A stretch of DNA of 64,000 bases, from assembly GCA_040387835.1 (NCBI GenBank), contig JAZKCZ010000001.1:186001-250000 (forward strand), in the 5' to 3' direction. A model generated the notes under the pieces. That model searched no databases, had not been told where the DNA came from, and saw only the letters and a program-made list of their open reading frames with translations. Within the stretch, counting starts at the first letter, position 1. Each line of letters opens with the position of its first letter. Made by a program: the position numbers and the translations under genes. This document shows, piece by piece, positions 24,085-32,506 of the stretch. Source of the stretch: Myxococcota bacterium (GTDB lineage Bacteria > Myxococcota > UBA727 > JABDBI01).

Positions 24085-25387
24085 CCAGCGCATCCATAAA
24101 ACGGCTAAATGCAGGAAATTCAGCGTTGAGACGCTCAAAGGCGCTCCTTTTTTCGTCTGGATCCTTGCTTTCCAATTTACTCATTTCGTTCGGGTTTGCA
24201 TCCTGCCAGGCTCTTAGTCTTTCATTATCTGCATTTAATTCTGCAATTTGGCTACTATATGGGTTATTAGCGCCATAGATATGTTGCGCTGTCATTGCTA
24301 AGGCATATATATCGGCGAATGGTGTGGTTACTCGAAGAGCGTCTTGAAAACCGTGCGTAAACATTTCAGATGCCAACTGCGGCGATAGATAGCTGTCTAG
24401 ACCATCGAGATCAGCCACATATCCTCTGCGGTCTTTGCCAATCAAGATATTGCCAGGTTTGATATCTCCGTGCACCAATTCTTGTCGGTGCATTAGTTTT
24501 AAAGAGGTAGCGACATCTGCCAGGGCTTGTGTTTTTTCTGCCTGCGATAAGACCGCGTGGTTTAAAGGCTCATATATATCTTCTCTCGCTTCTGTCTGTC
24601 CGGCATTGGTTCTGTCTAGATGCGTTAACAATCCTGCTAGCCTTAGGTTGGGGTCGGGTTTAGGAAACGCTTTGGCAACTAAATCCAACGATCTTTGGAT
24701 ATTGGCCTGGGCCGCTGTATTAAAGCGAGAAAGCACTTTTTCATCTAACTCCTTGGCAGGGCCTCCTTTTTGTAGAGTAAGAGTTAGTCTGTCAGTGCGG
24801 TGGACGGTCTTGAAAGTCCCGCTGCCTAATTTGTGACCGATAATTTCGATTTCGATCGTTTCCTTGCTAGTTTTGGTTACCCACGCGTCCACTGGTCCTG
24901 TAATACGTTCGCGACCGCCGACTCTTGCTGAGTGCGCAAAGCTCAGAGCGCTTTGGCAAAGAACTTTAGATACTGCTTTGACATCGGCGCTACGGGGGCT
25001 TGAAGTTGGGCTCGCTGGCGCCTTTCCCGGCATCGCAGAGGAGTCATCGGAGTTAATGGACAAGCTTGTTGGAGGCTTGGCCACCGGTTCAGGGCGCGAT
25101 AGAATCGCACTTATTTCGCCCTCCAGCTGGTGAGGATATATCATGCGTTTTCGCGCGAGATGGCCTCTTGCAAGCGCTTGAAGTTTTACAGCGGCGGCGT
25201 CTTTCGAAAGTGCGCTCGGATGCGCATTTTTTGGTGAAATGCTTGAACTGTAAGAATCGTCTACCAAGTAAAGATCATCGCCGCTCATTTTGCTAGACGA
25301 TGAGCTTTCACTTGTGCTGTTTTCCTGTTCTACTGTTTCGTTATGTTCAGGAATCTGGTTCGGTAATCTACCTTTGAAATCGACCAT
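24062..25387 (-). CDS. unusual Ser/Thr-type protein kinase with IQ motif
   Basis: The 441-residue protein has three parts. Residues 1-60 are a disordered Ser-rich stretch ([17 protein letters not shown]). Residues 63-82 read [19 protein letters not shown], a complete IQ motif (L69, Q70, R74, G75, R79), the calmodulin-binding element of eukaryotic proteins. After a Pro/Ser linker a kinase-like domain begins near 180 with glycine loop LGSGTFKTV (187-195), catalytic loop [13 protein letters not shown] (D308, N313) and metal-binding VADLDG (D326). The beta-3 lysine is unclear (possibly K207). No signal peptide or membrane segment is present, so a membrane-bound PknB type is excluded. The ATG lacks a ribosome binding site and a palindrome lies just upstream. 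Host-directed effector or internal regulator are both possible. Confidence 0.75.
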   Translation of the reverse strand: MVDFKGRLPNQIPEHNETVEQENSTSESSSSSKMSGDDLYLVDDSYSSSISPKNAHPSALSKDAAAVKLQALARGHLARKRMIYPHQLEGEISAILSRPEPVAKPPTSLSINSDDSSAMPGKAPASPTSSPRSADVKAVSKVLCQSALSFAHSARVGGRERITGPVDAWVTKTSKETIEIEIIGHKLGSGTFKTVHRTDRLTLTLQKGGPAKELDEKVLSRFNTAAQANIQRSLDLVAKAFPKPDPNLRLAGLLTHLDRTNAGQTEAREDIYEPLNHAVLSQAEKTQALADVATSLKLMHRQELVHGDIKPGNILIGKDRRGYVADLDGLDSYLSPQLASEMFTHGFQDALRVTTPFADIYALAMTAQHIYGANNPYSSQIAELNADNERLRAWQDANPNEMSKLESKDPDEKRSAFERLNAEFPAFSRFMDALVSGPETL

Positions 25388-25392
25388 AAAAG

Positions 25393-25412
25393 AATGTTAA
25401 TATGGTAACATT
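25393..25412. promoter_or_regulatory. palindrome at the kinase gene promoter
   Basis: Perfect 7-base arms AATGTTA and TAACATT flank six bases, starting five bases before the ATG of the IQ-motif kinase gene. On the minus strand a TTGAAT hexamer upstream and TATTAA within the palindrome suggest a promoter, although the 15-base spacer is short. A dimeric repressor site is a reasonable reading; an RNA hairpin is the alternative. Confidence 0.4.
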
Positions 25413-25428
25413 GTTCGATTCAAGCATA

Positions 25429-26124
25429 TTACTGAATGGCTTCAAGTTGAAGTCTGCAAATTTGTGCGATTGCAGGGAGCCCTTGGCGTAAGACTTCAAG
25501 GATTAGGTTAGCTTTCATTGGGTTGCCCTCTGCTGCGCCTTGTAGTTCGACAATTGTCCCATCCTGACAGGCAACCAGATTGAAGTCGGTATCGATAGAC
25601 ACATCTTCTTCGTAGTTAATGTCTGTTAAAACTTGCTCGCCTTTAATACCAATAGATACAGCTGCCACTTGTCGCACTAACAGATGATCAAGTCTGAGCT
25701 GCTTTAAGAGCAATGCAATTGCCACCCAACCGCCGGTAATGGCTGCCGTTCGGGTGCCGCCGTCTGCCTGGAGGACATCGCAATCGACCGTGATGGCCCT
25801 TGGACCAAGTTGGTCAATGTCAACGGCTTGTCTTAAAGCGCGACCAATGAGACGCTGAATTTCGATGGACCTGCCGTCAGGACCCTTAGGACCCGGACGG
25901 GATTTTCTGTCGTGCGTCGAGCCGGGCAACATACCGTATTCCGCAGAAAGCCAGCCTTTGCCAATTTCTTTCCGATGTTGGGGCAATTGATTAGAAATTG
26001 TGGCTGTGACCACGACCTTTGTTTTACCGTAGCAAACCAATACACTGCCGGGATGGTGTTCGATAAAACGTTTTTGAAAAGTAATAGATCTTAGGTCTTG
26101 CGGTTTTCTGCCATCTTGTCTCAT
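25429..26124 (-). CDS. rph: ribonuclease PH
   Basis: Rph is a phosphate-dependent 3' exonuclease that trims tRNA precursors. The start MRQDGRKPQDLRSITF at 26124 matches the family; ATG codons at 26136 and 26148 would add 4 or 8 residues. GSVLVCYGKTKVVVTATI, AEYGMLPGSTHDRKSRP, EIQRLIGRALRQAVD and the DCDVLQADGGTRTAAI active-site block are all present, and the phosphate-binding Arg region is intact. It diverges from the lpoB-like gene with very little space, so the two promoters overlap each other's 5' ends. Confidence 0.96.
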   Translation of the reverse strand: MRQDGRKPQDLRSITFQKRFIEHHPGSVLVCYGKTKVVVTATISNQLPQHRKEIGKGWLSAEYGMLPGSTHDRKSRPGPKGPDGRSIEIQRLIGRALRQAVDIDQLGPRAITVDCDVLQADGGTRTAAITGGWVAIALLLKQLRLDHLLVRQVAAVSIGIKGEQVLTDINYEEDVSIDTDFNLVACQDGTIVELQGAAEGNPMKANLILEVLRQGLPAIAQICRLQLEAIQ

Positions 26125-26127
26125 AAT
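26098..26127 (+). promoter_or_regulatory. sigma-70-like promoter for the lpoB-like operon
   Basis: TTGCGG (26098-26103), an 18-base spacer and CATAAT (26122-26127) lie inside the 5' end of rph and point at the lipoprotein operon. The transcript would have a leader of about 30 bases containing AAGGGAAAGG before the ATG, a usable ribosome binding site. Confidence 0.4.
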
Positions 26128-26164
26128 AGGGGTCATATTAGAAAACATTCAAAAAGGGAAAGGC

Positions 26165-26758
26165 ATGATGAAAAAAGGATTGGTTTTATTGATATTGGTC
26201 TCATTGACCGCTTGTAAATATTCGACGTTGCCTAAAAAAACGACCATCTTAGAAGCGAGTCAAGATGATAATCTAGGTGGCACTGGTACTGATTCGGGCG
26301 ATGTGAAAGCGATGGCCGAGCGCATGGCTCGAGAGATTGTAAGTATTCAATGGCCGAAGGTCGGCGCGACACCTCGCATTGCGGTATTGCCGATTGAAAA
26401 CCAGACCAGATTTAGAGTGGACCCAAGATTGCTTCAGAATAAATTGGTGAAAGACTTGGTCGTATTTTCCAAAGGCCAAGTATCTTATTTGGCGAGAGAC
26501 AGTGAACAAGCAGTGATGGCTGAAAGAGCTAAAAAACGCTCTGGCATCTACGACCAAGGTAAGTCTAGCGCCGCCATGGCTGGAGCAGACTATTTGCTCA
26601 AAGGCGAAATGCGATCGTTGTCTAAAGCCTCTAAAGAGGGCGTGAGCGATTATATTGTCTATAGCTTCCAACTGTTCGACGCTGAAACGGGCGTCATTCT
26701 ATGGATGGGCGATTATGAAACCAAGAAAATGGGCCAAACCGGAGTGATTTATCAATGA
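26165..26758 (+). CDS. LpoB-like penicillin-binding protein activator lipoprotein
   Basis: The 197-residue lipoprotein has signal and lipobox LILVSLTAC (Cys about 17). A globular domain follows with RIAVLPIENQTRFRVDP, SYLARDSEQAVMAE and GADYLLKGEMRSLSKASKEG, the pattern of the LpoB/PBP-activator family; the domain adopts a TolB-N-like fold. In E. coli outer-membrane LpoB activates PBP1b across the periplasm. The shorter N-terminal linker here suggests a different reach. The next gene is a YcfL-like lipoprotein, the same neighbour as in E. coli, which supports the call. The stop overlaps the next ATG by four bases. Confidence 0.85.
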   Translation: MMKKGLVLLILVSLTACKYSTLPKKTTILEASQDDNLGGTGTDSGDVKAMAERMAREIVSIQWPKVGATPRIAVLPIENQTRFRVDPRLLQNKLVKDLVVFSKGQVSYLARDSEQAVMAERAKKRSGIYDQGKSSAAMAGADYLLKGEMRSLSKASKEGVSDYIVYSFQLFDAETGVILWMGDYETKKMGQTGVIYQ

Positions 26759-27162
26759 TTAGATTATTAAGCTTAGGCCTTTTATTGGCCCTTTCTATTT
26801 CTTGTGCGGGCGTGCGTCGGGCTCAGACGGGCATGCGAGCCACCATCAATAATCCAGTCGAGCAAAAGTTCGCTTGGGGTGAAGTCTATTGCGGTGAAGG
26901 AACAGTGTGTAGCGAGATTCAAGTGCTGCGGGTTGATTTCGAAAATCGCGATTCGGGCAATGTGAATGTCACATTGAAAAATCGAACCGGCCTACAGTTG
27001 CAAGCTCAGATTTCTCTGCAAATTATTAATAACGAAGGCGCTCAGTTAGACAGCACCACCTTCCAAGACGTCGGTCTGCCGCCTTCCCAGCAGAAGGTTT
27101 GGAGCATGCCTGGCGTATATCAAAAAGGAGCGAAAATCCGTGTTATCCTTCGTAGAATGTAA
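26755..27162 (+). CDS. YcfL-like (DUF1425) lipoprotein
   Basis: The 135-residue lipoprotein has signal peptide and lipobox LLALSISC, then a beta-sandwich with DFENRDSGNVNVTLKNRTG and FQDVGLPPSQQKVW. This layout fits DUF1425/YcfL, a family often encoded next to lpoB. The role is unknown, but conserved linkage suggests the outer-membrane peptidoglycan synthase activator system. It overlaps lpoB by four bases and the next lipoprotein gene starts within its last codons, so the set is translationally coupled. Confidence 0.75.
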   Translation: MIRLLSLGLLLALSISCAGVRRAQTGMRATINNPVEQKFAWGEVYCGEGTVCSEIQVLRVDFENRDSGNVNVTLKNRTGLQLQAQISLQIINNEGAQLDSTTFQDVGLPPSQQKVWSMPGVYQKGAKIRVILRRM

Positions 27163-27874
27163 AAAATATCTTCTTTTGACGGTCATGGCTGTGGTGCTGG
27201 CGGGGGGTTGCTCTAGAAAGCCTATCCAAAGCTCCGGTACTTTGCCGACACCTTATTACCGCGATGTTAAGGTTCCAGAGATTGAAAAGCATGAGATGGT
27301 TATCAACGGACCTACCGCGTCTATTGAGGATTTAAGAGCTTGGAACCAGAAAGTAGGCAAGCCGACATTTGGTTTGATTGCGGCGTTTTACCAATTGCCG
27401 CAGTCTCAGCTTATTGGCGCCGTGAAAATGGAATCAGGTTATTCGTTTGGCGCCGGCTATCAAGCGATAACGCTTAAAAGTGCAGGGCCCAGACCCTATG
27501 CCGTGTTGCCTGCTTCCATTGGGCAAACACAGGTATTTACCAAGACCATGAATGAGATGATGGATGCGGGCGTTAAGTTCGTGGAAGTCTCCATGGCTGA
27601 CGCGAATCAAATCATGCGGGCTGAGAAAAAAGCCATTGAAGATGACGCGGTTTGGCCTTTGGGGCAATATTTGCCTTCTGGTGTTGGCTATTTGATTTCT
27701 ATTGAAAAAGGTGAAGGGCTTTATGGCCCGACTTATGTCGGCAGAGTGATTGGAACCAGTGATGGAAGGCTGATTGCGCTTGGTACTCAGCTCGATGCTG
27801 GCCCGCAGTCGTTGGAGCCATTGCTTAAGCAGTTGGTTTCCGATGCGTTAAGGCGCTTGGCGGATGCTCAATAG
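27140..27874 (+). CDS. hypothetical lipoprotein, 244 aa
   Basis: I do not recognise this protein. A GTG start at 27140 has AAGGAG nine bases upstream. The signal ends in a lipobox (VVLAGGC) near residue 24. The mature part has a mixed alpha/beta pattern: PTFGLIAAFYQLPQSQLIGA, GVKFVEVSMADANQIMRAE and GVGYLISIEKGEGLYGPTYV. The LISIEKG strand and the following regular strands resemble curli- or LpoB-type TolB-N-like domains, but this is only a feeling. Gene order lpoB, ycfL, this gene, patatin with overlapping ends indicates one envelope-lipoprotein operon. Confidence 0.7.
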   Translation: MLSFVECKKYLLLTVMAVVLAGGCSRKPIQSSGTLPTPYYRDVKVPEIEKHEMVINGPTASIEDLRAWNQKVGKPTFGLIAAFYQLPQSQLIGAVKMESGYSFGAGYQAITLKSAGPRPYAVLPASIGQTQVFTKTMNEMMDAGVKFVEVSMADANQIMRAEKKAIEDDAVWPLGQYLPSGVGYLISIEKGEGLYGPTYVGRVIGTSDGRLIALGTQLDAGPQSLEPLLKQLVSDALRRLADAQ

Positions 27875-29078
27875 CACTGACAGAGCCCCTAAAACCGGCC
27901 TGATTCTATCGGGCGGCGGAGCTAGGGGCGCTTATGAAGCGGGAGTTATCAAATACATTCGAGAGCAACTCCCGGCTCGCATCAGATCTCATGCGCGTTT
28001 TGAAATTATTTGCGGCACCTCTGTCGGCGCGGTGAATAGCTGCTTTTTGGCGGCGTTAAGTCATATTCCGGAGTCTCAAGGCGAAGCGTTGGCGCAAATG
28101 TGGCGCAGTTTACGCATTGACGGAATCTACGAAATCGGCTGGCGCGAGCTGGTTAATTTGCCCAAATTTATCTTAGGCTCGAGAGGGCGGGGCGAGCTTG
28201 ATGAGATTATTGGTTCCAGTCGATTGGGTGGTCTCTTCAACACTTCGCCTTTAGAAGACCTGGTTCGCAGACATATTCGTTGGAAGAATGTTCAGGTGAA
28301 TCTGGAGTCCGGCGATGTACAGGCATTAGCGCTGACGGCAACACACGTGAGCAGTGGTATGACGCATATCTTTTTGCAACGTGCCAAATCATCACAGCCT
28401 TTGTTATGGAGCACCGACCCCCAGATGCAGCCATTTGAAGTGGAGCTTGGACCGGCTCATGCTTTAGCTTCTGCTGCGATACCCTGGATATTTCCGGCGG
28501 TTGAGCTTGAAGGGGAAGTTTATTGCGACGGCGGTATTAAACTAAATACCCCGATTTCACCGGCACTGCGGCTCGGAGCTGACCGTTTGTTGGTAATAAA
28601 TCTTCGAACCGAAGAAAGAATTCGGGCAGAAAAAAGAAGGGCACAGATGGATAGGTATCCTTCTGCTCTGTTTTTGCTCGGCAAAATCTTAAACGCGCTC
28701 ATGCTGGATAAAACAGACTATGATTTGGAACGCCTAGAACGTTTTAATAATTTGGCAGATTTAGGCAATGAAGAGTTCCGAGATAATATTACCGCCCTCC
28801 GCGGAAGCCCCTACCGGCATATCGATACGCTGGTCATTCGCCCCAGCGAAGACCTAGGCGTCCTAGCTGCTCGCAGGCTGCGCATGGGCGGCTTAGCCGA
28901 GCGTGTAGGCGGCGTAATAGGGCGCGTGCTTTCCAGAATCGTGGAGTCAACCGACCAGCAAGGTTCGGATTTTTTGAGCTATCTGTTATTCGATGTCGAA
29001 TACGCCAACGATCTCATCGAATTAGGCATGCACGATGCGGATGCTTCAAGACAAAAAATCATCGATTTTTTTAATTAA
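27864..29078 (+). CDS. patatin-like phospholipase
   Basis: The 404-residue protein is a patatin-family serine hydrolase. The oxyanion glycine loop LILSGGGARGAYEAG, nucleophile elbow IICGTSVGAVNS and the catalytic Asp in YCDGGIKLNTP are all present. No signal peptide is seen, so the enzyme is cytoplasmic or is exported by a specialised route such as type III or VI secretion. The C-terminal 130 residues, beyond the usual patatin domain, are helical and basic (RRLRMGGLAERVGGVIGRVL). Its ATG lies within the final codons of the preceding lipoprotein gene. Known relatives hydrolyse phospholipid acyl chains, either for membrane turnover or against other cells. Confidence 0.9.
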   Translation: MLNSTDRAPKTGLILSGGGARGAYEAGVIKYIREQLPARIRSHARFEIICGTSVGAVNSCFLAALSHIPESQGEALAQMWRSLRIDGIYEIGWRELVNLPKFILGSRGRGELDEIIGSSRLGGLFNTSPLEDLVRRHIRWKNVQVNLESGDVQALALTATHVSSGMTHIFLQRAKSSQPLLWSTDPQMQPFEVELGPAHALASAAIPWIFPAVELEGEVYCDGGIKLNTPISPALRLGADRLLVINLRTEERIRAEKRRAQMDRYPSALFLLGKILNALMLDKTDYDLERLERFNNLADLGNEEFRDNITALRGSPYRHIDTLVIRPSEDLGVLAARRLRMGGLAERVGGVIGRVLSRIVESTDQQGSDFLSYLLFDVEYANDLIELGMHDADASRQKIIDFFN

Positions 29079-29166
29079 CGACGTCATTTTTAAATTTAAT
29101 TTGCTGCTTCGGGAATAAAATTCTAAAGCCGTTGGTTTCTTTTCCTGAACATATCAAGGAGAGCCC

Positions 29167-29841
29167 ATGACGCTTGCGCCTGTTTCTGTGACGGAGTGTG
29201 AACCTAACCTCAAGGCCTTCGAAGAGGAAGTGATTCCTCACGTGAGTACGCTGTTTGGAGCAGCACTAAGACTCACCCGGTCCTCTGGAGATGCCGAGGA
29301 TTTGGTTCAAGAGACCTATCTCAAGGCATTTCGTTCTTATGAGCAGTTTGAAATGGGCACAAACTGCAAAGCTTGGCTTTTTCGTATCCTCACCAACACC
29401 TTCATCAATAAGTATAGACGCAAAGTTAAAGAACGCGAAATTTTGGACGGTGAGACACATGCACCGACCGTTTTTTCGACTCTAGACGCTGCGAACAAGT
29501 CCACCGATCGAAACCCTGAAACCGTTTTGTCCGACAGATCGCTTTCCGATGAAGTGGTCTATGCGCTGGAAAAAGTCCCGGTTGATTTTAGAATCGTGGT
29601 TTTGCTCTCTGATGTTTATAATTTATCCTACAAAGAAATCGCTGAAACGGTGGTGATTCCGATTGGCACCGTGATGTCTAGGCTATTTCGAGGACGACGT
29701 ATCTTGCAAGAGCAGCTCTTTGACTATGCGGTGAAAGAGGGCTTTATCCGGCCCGCTCCTGTAGCAACCAACGAAGGCATCAAAACCTATTGTTTGGACG
29801 ATTATAGAAAGCGCGCCTTGAAAAATACAGTTGCAGCTTAA
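29167..29841 (+). CDS. ECF RNA polymerase sigma factor (RpoE1-like)
   Basis: This 224-residue sigma factor has region 2 ([20 protein letters not shown], then [20 protein letters not shown]) and region 4 ([20 protein letters not shown], then [20 protein letters not shown]) joined by a linker, with no region 3. The C-terminal extension of about 45 residues (FDYAVKEGF onward to [10 protein letters not shown]) is longer than in minimal ECF factors and resembles myxobacterial RpoE1-type proteins. A good AAGGAG site precedes the ATG. No anti-sigma factor gene is adjacent, so control may be through the extension or a distant gene. Confidence 0.93.
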   Translation: MTLAPVSVTECEPNLKAFEEEVIPHVSTLFGAALRLTRSSGDAEDLVQETYLKAFRSYEQFEMGTNCKAWLFRILTNTFINKYRRKVKEREILDGETHAPTVFSTLDAANKSTDRNPETVLSDRSLSDEVVYALEKVPVDFRIVVLLSDVYNLSYKEIAETVVIPIGTVMSRLFRGRRILQEQLFDYAVKEGFIRPAPVATNEGIKTYCLDDYRKRALKNTVAA

Positions 29842-29879
29842 AAATCCTTTCAGTAGGTAGTGGGGCTGGAGATAGCATC

Positions 29880-30710
29880 TTGAAAGCCCCACATTTAGAA
29901 CACTGGCAAGGTTTTGCCATCAGCGATTATCAACACGACCGCGCCCGCAAACTGATGCGCTCCATGGTGCGGACCATTTGCGATTATGATTTAGTCAAAG
30001 AAGGCGATCATATTATGGTGGCCGTGTCGGGCGGCAAAGACAGCTACACATTAGCCGACTTTCTATGGCAAGCTAAAAAGAAGGCGCCATTTGAGTTCAA
30101 TATGACCGTTGTGCATTTAGACCAAATGCAGCCGGGTTATGATGGCGCGCCTTTGCGGGAATGGCTAGAACGCTCTGGCATTCCCTTTGAAATCGTTCAA
30201 AAAGATACTTATTCTATTGTGGTTGATAAAACCAAAGAGGGCGGAACTTACTGCTCTTTGTGCTCGCGCTTGCGTCGGGGCATATTATATACGGCAGCTG
30301 AGCGATTAGGGTGCAATAAAATAGCGCTCGGTCATCATCGCGATGACGCTTTGGAAACGTTGCTGTTAAATCTATTTTACGCAGGCAAATTGCAGGCCAT
30401 GCCTGCAAGCTATGTGACCGATGACGGGCGGTTTGAAGTGATTAGGCCCCTGATAGAGTGCGCAGAAAACGACATTGCTTGGCATGCTAAACGGAGCGAG
30501 TACCCAATTTTGCCCTGCAATCTTTGTGGCGCGCAGGAAGGTTTAAAGCGCGAAGCCATGAGTGAGCTGCTTAGTCAGCTGGACAAGCAAATCCCGGATG
30601 TTCGAAGTGTGATGCTGAGCGCCATTAAGAATGTTCAGCCCTCACATTTGCTCGATAGAACCATTAAGGGGACACCTCGGGTGAAGAAAGGCTTGCCAGT
30701 CGTTGAGTAA
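29880..30710 (+). CDS. ttcA: tRNA 2-thiocytidine(32) synthetase TtcA
   Basis: TtcA thiolates cytidine 32 of certain tRNAs using an Fe-S cluster. The 276-residue protein has the ATP pyrophosphatase loop VAVSGGKDSYTLADF and the cysteine pairs in CSLCSRLRRG and CNLCGAQEG. The helix LGHHRDDALETLLLNLFYAG is also typical of TtcA/TilS. The TTG at 29880 gives MKAPHLEHWQ and has GGAG upstream. The 3' end overlaps the convergent 593-residue orphan by 47 bases. Confidence 0.93.
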   Translation: MKAPHLEHWQGFAISDYQHDRARKLMRSMVRTICDYDLVKEGDHIMVAVSGGKDSYTLADFLWQAKKKAPFEFNMTVVHLDQMQPGYDGAPLREWLERSGIPFEIVQKDTYSIVVDKTKEGGTYCSLCSRLRRGILYTAAERLGCNKIALGHHRDDALETLLLNLFYAGKLQAMPASYVTDDGRFEVIRPLIECAENDIAWHAKRSEYPILPCNLCGAQEGLKREAMSELLSQLDKQIPDVRSVMLSAIKNVQPSHLLDRTIKGTPRVKKGLPVVE

Positions 30711-32445
30711 ATTCTTGCTCAGGATTTAAAATTTGTCCTTCATCAGGGTTAAATAGACCAATGCTTGGATTTGAAATGGATAGCTCGTGGACAATCGTTT
30801 CTTTTAAACCGGCAACCCGCATCAGGGCCACAATCGAGCGTATGTCTGAAAACCTTCCAAGTGAGCCTTTAAAGGGGTTGGTCTTCTTTGCAAAAGCATA
30901 GGCTTCTCTGATGCGCGTCTTGTGGCTGATTAGTATCGGGTTGGCCTTCTCCATGCGCCCTCGCTCCCGGGAGAAAAACCACCTGGTGAAAATCGATTTG
31001 TTTAATATCTCGCCATAACGTAAGGCAGTTGCTTGGTCGGTGCCTATGGGGAGTTGTTTAGTCAAATATGATCCAAAATCTTCGATCATTGAGCTGTTCT
31101 GGATATTCTGGATGCCTTTTTCGCTGAAATAGACATCGATGTGAATGTTGGTTGCGGGGTCACTTAATAGTATTTCTTTGGCGTCATTTAACAGTGGAAT
31201 CTCTAGAGCTTCTGTTAGTTCGAAAAAGTCGGTGGCATTGGGGCTGTCAACGGTCACATGGCAATATGATTTATTTAAAGACTTATTGGGATTATCCAGC
31301 GACATCCACTCCCACATGATGCTCATTTTGGAGAACCATTTGGAAAAGTGTTCTCTTAGTGAAGTTGATTTTTGATAATGATTATCGCTGAGATAGGATT
31401 CTTTGGCACTTTCCATTTTATGAAAAAAAGTGACGTTTGAATCTCCAATACCGCCTGCTGCATTGAAATCGTAAGATGTTTCGGTTTCTTCACTGACTTG
31501 CTTTCGGGCGATTTTATCCGCTCGCTCGGTAGAGAATTTCAGAAAAATATCGTCATATGCTTGTGCTTCTTCGGCTTTGGATAGGTCAAAGACATACTGC
31601 TTAATATGATTTTGTTGATTGGTCCGCTTGGCGGCAGCCACAGCGTGTGCGCTTGCGATCCAGCTGAAAAACCGGTCCAGGCCTACGACGTGTGTTATCG
31701 TTTGAAAAATACAAAAGCTAAGTCTTCTCTCGTTTCGATATTCGTAACCTAAACCGCCTTCGTTGCCGCTGGAAGTTGTCAACTTGACCATGATTTTATT
31801 GGGACTGAGTAACTTCTGTGCGAAAATAGAGGCGCATCTCGTTTTGGAGGCTTGGACCCCGGCAGGCAGCTCGAGTGAAAACTTTGCGCGTGCCTCTTCG
31901 GACAATTCAAACTCACTGCCGGGAGGCATTGAACGGGCGAGTTGGGCAGTATAGGGAATTTGAATGCTCTGGAGGAAAGATGCGCCCTTGGCAAGCTCGC
32001 CAGATGCGCTTTCGTAGGGCTCCAGTTTTCTTAGTCGAACCTCATTGCTGAGGCTAAAGCCTACTTGCCCTTCGGCGTAAAGCCCTAAGGGTATGCTGGT
32101 TTGCTTATCTTTGCTGAGCTTTACGCGACCATTGGTTTCAAGCCAAATAATTTTGCGATTGGCTTGGCGATAATAAGTATCGCAGGCTTTTTTAACAGCG
32201 TCTTTTAGAATAAGCCGGTCGCCTGCAGGGTAGATTCGGTCTGAAAATTTCAGATCGGATCGAATGGCAAAAGGCAAATCGATGCGGGTTTGGCCTTCCT
32301 CCAATGCGCTTTGTATTTTCGACAAACCCGCCTGTCTGAGCAAGTGGGCACCCACGATATCCATGCCTGGTCCGTAGGCCCTATCAAATATTTCTAAAGC
32401 ATTGGACATGGCAGGGGATATGGTGCGCGGGTTTATAGGAGGCAT
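30664..32445 (-). CDS. hypothetical protein, 593 aa
   Basis: I do not recognise this large protein. It has no signal peptide, no clear membrane helix and no nucleotide-binding motif, and looks like a mostly helical cytoplasmic or exported protein with several domains. Distinct stretches include an early YGPGMDIVGAHLLRQAG, a mid-region FSTERADKIARKQVSEETET, an aromatic block FSKWFSKMSIMWEWMSL around 370, and a Pro/Ser C-terminus. The ATG has GGATGGAG directly upstream. It converges on ttcA, overlapping by 47 bases, and diverges from the PilZ gene. It is longer than any neighbour and without obvious paralogue here. Confidence 0.75.
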   Translation of the reverse strand: MPPINPRTISPAMSNALEIFDRAYGPGMDIVGAHLLRQAGLSKIQSALEEGQTRIDLPFAIRSDLKFSDRIYPAGDRLILKDAVKKACDTYYRQANRKIIWLETNGRVKLSKDKQTSIPLGLYAEGQVGFSLSNEVRLRKLEPYESASGELAKGASFLQSIQIPYTAQLARSMPPGSEFELSEEARAKFSLELPAGVQASKTRCASIFAQKLLSPNKIMVKLTTSSGNEGGLGYEYRNERRLSFCIFQTITHVVGLDRFFSWIASAHAVAAAKRTNQQNHIKQYVFDLSKAEEAQAYDDIFLKFSTERADKIARKQVSEETETSYDFNAAGGIGDSNVTFFHKMESAKESYLSDNHYQKSTSLREHFSKWFSKMSIMWEWMSLDNPNKSLNKSYCHVTVDSPNATDFFELTEALEIPLLNDAKEILLSDPATNIHIDVYFSEKGIQNIQNSSMIEDFGSYLTKQLPIGTDQATALRYGEILNKSIFTRWFFSRERGRMEKANPILISHKTRIREAYAFAKKTNPFKGSLGRFSDIRSIVALMRVAGLKETIVHELSISNPSIGLFNPDEGQILNPEQEFTQRLASLSSPEVSP

Positions 32446-32467
32446 GCTCCATCCTATTAAAAAGGTC

Positions 32468-32496
32468 TTTGATTTGGCTTAGCTGTAGGTTAGTAT
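32468..32496 (+). promoter_or_regulatory. weak promoter of the PilZ gene
   Basis: TTTGAT (32468-32473), a 17-base spacer and TAGTAT (32491-32496) precede the ATG at 32507 by ten bases, leaving room for at most a very short leader. No Shine-Dalgarno sequence is present. Both hexamers are imperfect, so this is tentative. Confidence 0.3.
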
Positions 32497-32506
32497 TCGG
32501 GCAATT

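Noticed and set aside
29045-29075. AAAAAATC-ATC-GATTTTTT at the end of the patatin gene as terminator
   Set aside because: The stem is AT-only apart from one pair and lies in coding sequence; too weak to call.
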